The notes below the pieces were generated by a model. The model was given only the letters and a program-made list of their open reading frames with translations. It made no database searches and was not told the DNA's origin. From NCBI GenBank assembly GCA_030840415.1, contig JAVEEO010000466.1, forward strand, positions 1-6,835: a stretch of DNA of 6,835 nucleotides. Reading direction: 5' to 3'. Of this stretch, positions 5,699-6,835 are shown piece after piece. The position numbers and the translations under genes were made by a program. Source of the stretch: Pseudonocardiales bacterium (GTDB lineage Bacteria > Actinomycetota > Actinomycetes > Mycobacteriales > Jatrophihabitantaceae). Numbering within the stretch: position 1 is the stretch's first letter; each line of letters begins with the position of its first letter.

Positions 5699-5857
5699 TC
5701 AGTCCCGGAAGCTGCGGATGAACTCGCTGATGCTGTTGAAGCCATGGCCGAGCAGGTGCTGGATGTTCTTGACCACCGCCGCGGCATCAGCGGGCGAGTT
5801 GATCACGAAGAAGATCAGGAATGCGATCAGGAGCACCATGCCGACCTTCTTGGCCAC
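5699..5857 (-). CDS. 52-residue single-TM membrane peptide
   Basis: This short gene starts with GTG at 5857 and ends with TGA at 5701-5699. GAGGAG lies six bases upstream and an in-frame TAG two codons upstream rules out a longer start. The product opens MAKKVGMVLLIAFLIFFVIN (TM at about 5-20), then SPADAAAVVKNIQHLL and an amphipathic helix (about 30-52) ending IRSFRD. I recall similar actinobacterial peptides (KK, one TM, then a short amphipathic helix) next to PH-domain genes, but know no family name or function. It precedes the bPH gene by 33 bp, so a partner role for the PH protein is a reasonable guess. The ATG at codon 7 is a less likely start, as it is too far from the ribosome site. 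Confidence 0.8.
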   Translation of the reverse strand: MAKKVGMVLLIAFLIFFVINSPADAAAVVKNIQHLLGHGFNSISEFIRSFRD

Positions 5858-6069
5858 GTTCTACTCCTCGATGCCCGTCGGACGCAGTTGCTCTCAACCA
5901 CAGCTCAAGGTCTGTCTACCGGACGCTGGCGGCTTTGGGTGGGAGGCGCTCCCGGACCTGCCGCCTGCCCGGACTTGGCGCCTGCCCGGCCGCCGGGCCC
6001 GGCCAGGGTGACCGGCGCGGGTATCGGTCGGGGCCGGTGCTGGTCGTCAGCCGTTCGAGGCGGCGCAGG
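5858..6069. other. 212-bp gap between DUF6758 and the 52-aa gene
   Basis: No coding frame with actinobacterial character is visible. Two small GC stem-loops occur: GGGAG/CTCCC (5941-5953, 3-base loop) and GCCCGG/CCGGGC (5984-5998, 3-base loop). The second could help end the DUF6758 transcript, but neither has a T-run. CCTGCCCGG is repeated at 5964-5972 and 5981-5989. The promoter of the 52-aa/bPH/PHP unit should lie in 5858-5940, but I cannot pick one. Confidence 0.35.
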
Positions 6070-6702
6070 TCAGTGTCCGGGTCGCAACCGTTGCGACAGC
6101 TCGCCCGTTTCCAGGACCGGCAGGTGCTGCTGGTCCCGCAGGTCGGCCACGGCCAGATCCTCCAGCACCGCATAACCGGCGTCGGCGGGAAAACTGATCA
6201 GCCACAGCCAGACGCCGGCAGCTTCCCCGAGATAGGCGCTGCGGTCAGCGGGAACGTCCGGCACCGGCCAGAGCGGGGTCGGGTGCCCCAACGCATGCAC
6301 CCTGGCCGACGGGACCTCGGTCGAGGCCGGCGGCGGTGCGGTCAGCGCAGTGCCGGCATAGCTGGCTCCGAGCCCGATTCCCGGCTCCTCGGCAACGATC
6401 AGCCACTCACCGGTGCCACCGAGCGGGGCGGGGCCACGCAAGGAGACGACCGTGGCCCGGAACCTGTCGGACACGTCCCCTACAGTGGCCATACCTGCCA
6501 GCGCCCACCCCACCGGCATGGGATCGGGAAGCCACAGCGGCACCTCGGCGAAGTCGCAAACAGAACGGATCGCGGGATCGTCCAGCCTGGCCAGGATGGT
6601 GAGGGGCTGCGTCTGGCCGTGTCGTGAGCACCGCCATGTCCTGTCGTATTCGGTAGGAGCCACCAGATCGTTGCCACATCTGGGGCACCACGAGAGACCC
6701 AT
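6070..6702 (-). CDS. DUF6758-family zinc-ribbon protein
   Basis: The 210-residue product opens with a zinc-ribbon-like CPRC (Cys6, Cys9) and RCSRHG (Cys25, His28). Family blocks follow: VPLWLPDPMPVGW (about 54-66), a GPAPLGGTGEWLIVAEEPG segment (about 90-108) joined to IGLGASYAG, then PTPLWPV and GVWLWLISFP, and a C-terminal LRDxxxLPVLETGELSxRL. This agrees along its whole length with the DUF6758 proteins of Streptomyces and relatives; their function is unknown. The longer start at 6783 is rejected: relatives begin a few residues before CPxC, and the extension would overlap the divergent Nudix gene. ATG 6702 has no ribosome site, which would fit a leaderless message (see the promoter at 6709-6738). 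Cytoplasmic, as no TM or signal peptide is seen. Confidence 0.88.
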   Translation of the reverse strand: MGLSWCPRCGNDLVAPTEYDRTWRCSRHGQTQPLTILARLDDPAIRSVCDFAEVPLWLPDPMPVGWALAGMATVGDVSDRFRATVVSLRGPAPLGGTGEWLIVAEEPGIGLGASYAGTALTAPPPASTEVPSARVHALGHPTPLWPVPDVPADRSAYLGEAAGVWLWLISFPADAGYAVLEDLAVADLRDQQHLPVLETGELSQRLRPGH

Positions 6703-6708
6703 CTGATC

Positions 6709-6738
6709 AAGGTGCACCGCAGCCCGGTGTCGCGTCAA
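6709..6738 (-). promoter_or_regulatory. Candidate promoter for DUF6758, leaderless
   Basis: On the minus strand a good -35 box TTGACG (6738-6733) is followed by 18 bp and CACCTT (6714-6709), which keeps the A at position 2 and T at position 6 of the TANNNT actinobacterial -10. Transcription would start at about 6702, the A of the ATG. The absent Shine-Dalgarno agrees. The -10 is poor, so this is only a candidate. Confidence 0.35.
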
Positions 6739-6757
6739 TGTTGGCAGACTGTGGCTC

Positions 6758-6835
6758 GTGCTTATCGCAGCCGCCGGCGGCATCGTCTTCGACGAACGAG
6801 GCAGGCTGCTGCTGGTCCTGCGATCCAGGCCGCCG
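6758..6835 (+). CDS. Nudix hydrolase, N-terminal 26 residues (cut by window edge)
   Basis: From GTG 6758 the frame is open to the window end and encodes AAAGGIVFDERGRLLLVLRS followed by RPP. This is the first beta-hairpin of a Nudix fold (A-GG-IVFDE-xGR-LLLV-R), the strand pair just before the loop leading to the catalytic GX5EX7REUXEEXGU box, which lies beyond the window. Nudix enzymes cleave nucleoside diphosphates linked to another group; the substrate cannot be told here. It is divergent from DUF6758 with 55 bp between the starts. The start is tentative: no ribosome site is clear and no other standard start codon lies in frame just upstream. Confidence 0.75.
   Translation, partial: MLIAAAGGIVFDERGRLLLVLRSRPP

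Noticed and set aside
6703..6783. Longer N-terminus for DUF6758 from ATG 6783
   Set aside because: Relatives begin a few residues before the CPxC motif, and the extension would overlap the divergent Nudix start.

Overview
The window is very GC-rich, uses GTG starts freely, and carries several small protein families that I know only from Actinomycetota (DUF6758, DUF6458, DUF6131, plus an ECF sigma factor followed by a one-TM partner). It looks like an ordinary chromosomal segment of a high-GC actinobacterium outside Corynebacterium; I cannot place it to genus. There are no tRNAs or rRNAs, insertion sequences, CRISPR arrays or phage genes, and no base-composition shift that suggests transfer.

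Layout. All genes but one lie on the minus strand, so transcription runs from right to left. At the far right, a Nudix hydrolase gene starts on the plus strand and leaves the window; it is divergent from a DUF6758 zinc-ribbon protein gene (6070-6702). Next comes a compact group: a 52-residue membrane peptide (5699-5857), a two-TM bacterial PH-domain protein (5114-5665) and a PHP-domain phosphoesterase (4171-5064). After a 174-bp gap come two small two-helix membrane proteins, DUF6458 (3748-3996) and DUF6131 (3538-3693), closed by a strong stem-loop at 3467-3507. Beyond it is a probable sigma operon: an ECF sigma factor (2674-3294), its putative membrane-anchored anti-sigma partner (1608-2609), a secreted TPM-like protein with a Gly/Trp-rich tail (294-1589), and a RecB/Cas4-type PD-(D/E)XK nuclease (1-297, cut by the window edge) whose GTG start overlaps the previous stop in a GTGA junction.

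How they may work together. Sigma factor, one-TM regulator and exported TPM-like protein suggest an envelope-sensing circuit, and the nuclease appears translationally coupled to it. The PH-domain, 52-aa, DUF6458 and DUF6131 proteins are all small membrane proteins of unknown role. PHP and Nudix enzymes suggest nucleotide or RNA-fragment turnover next door. I see no defence island or clear new system. The most useful observations are the two small genes that ORF callers miss, the 18-bp operator-like dyad upstream of the sigma gene, the sigma-to-nuclease gene order, and repeat-driven protein segments in three of the genes.
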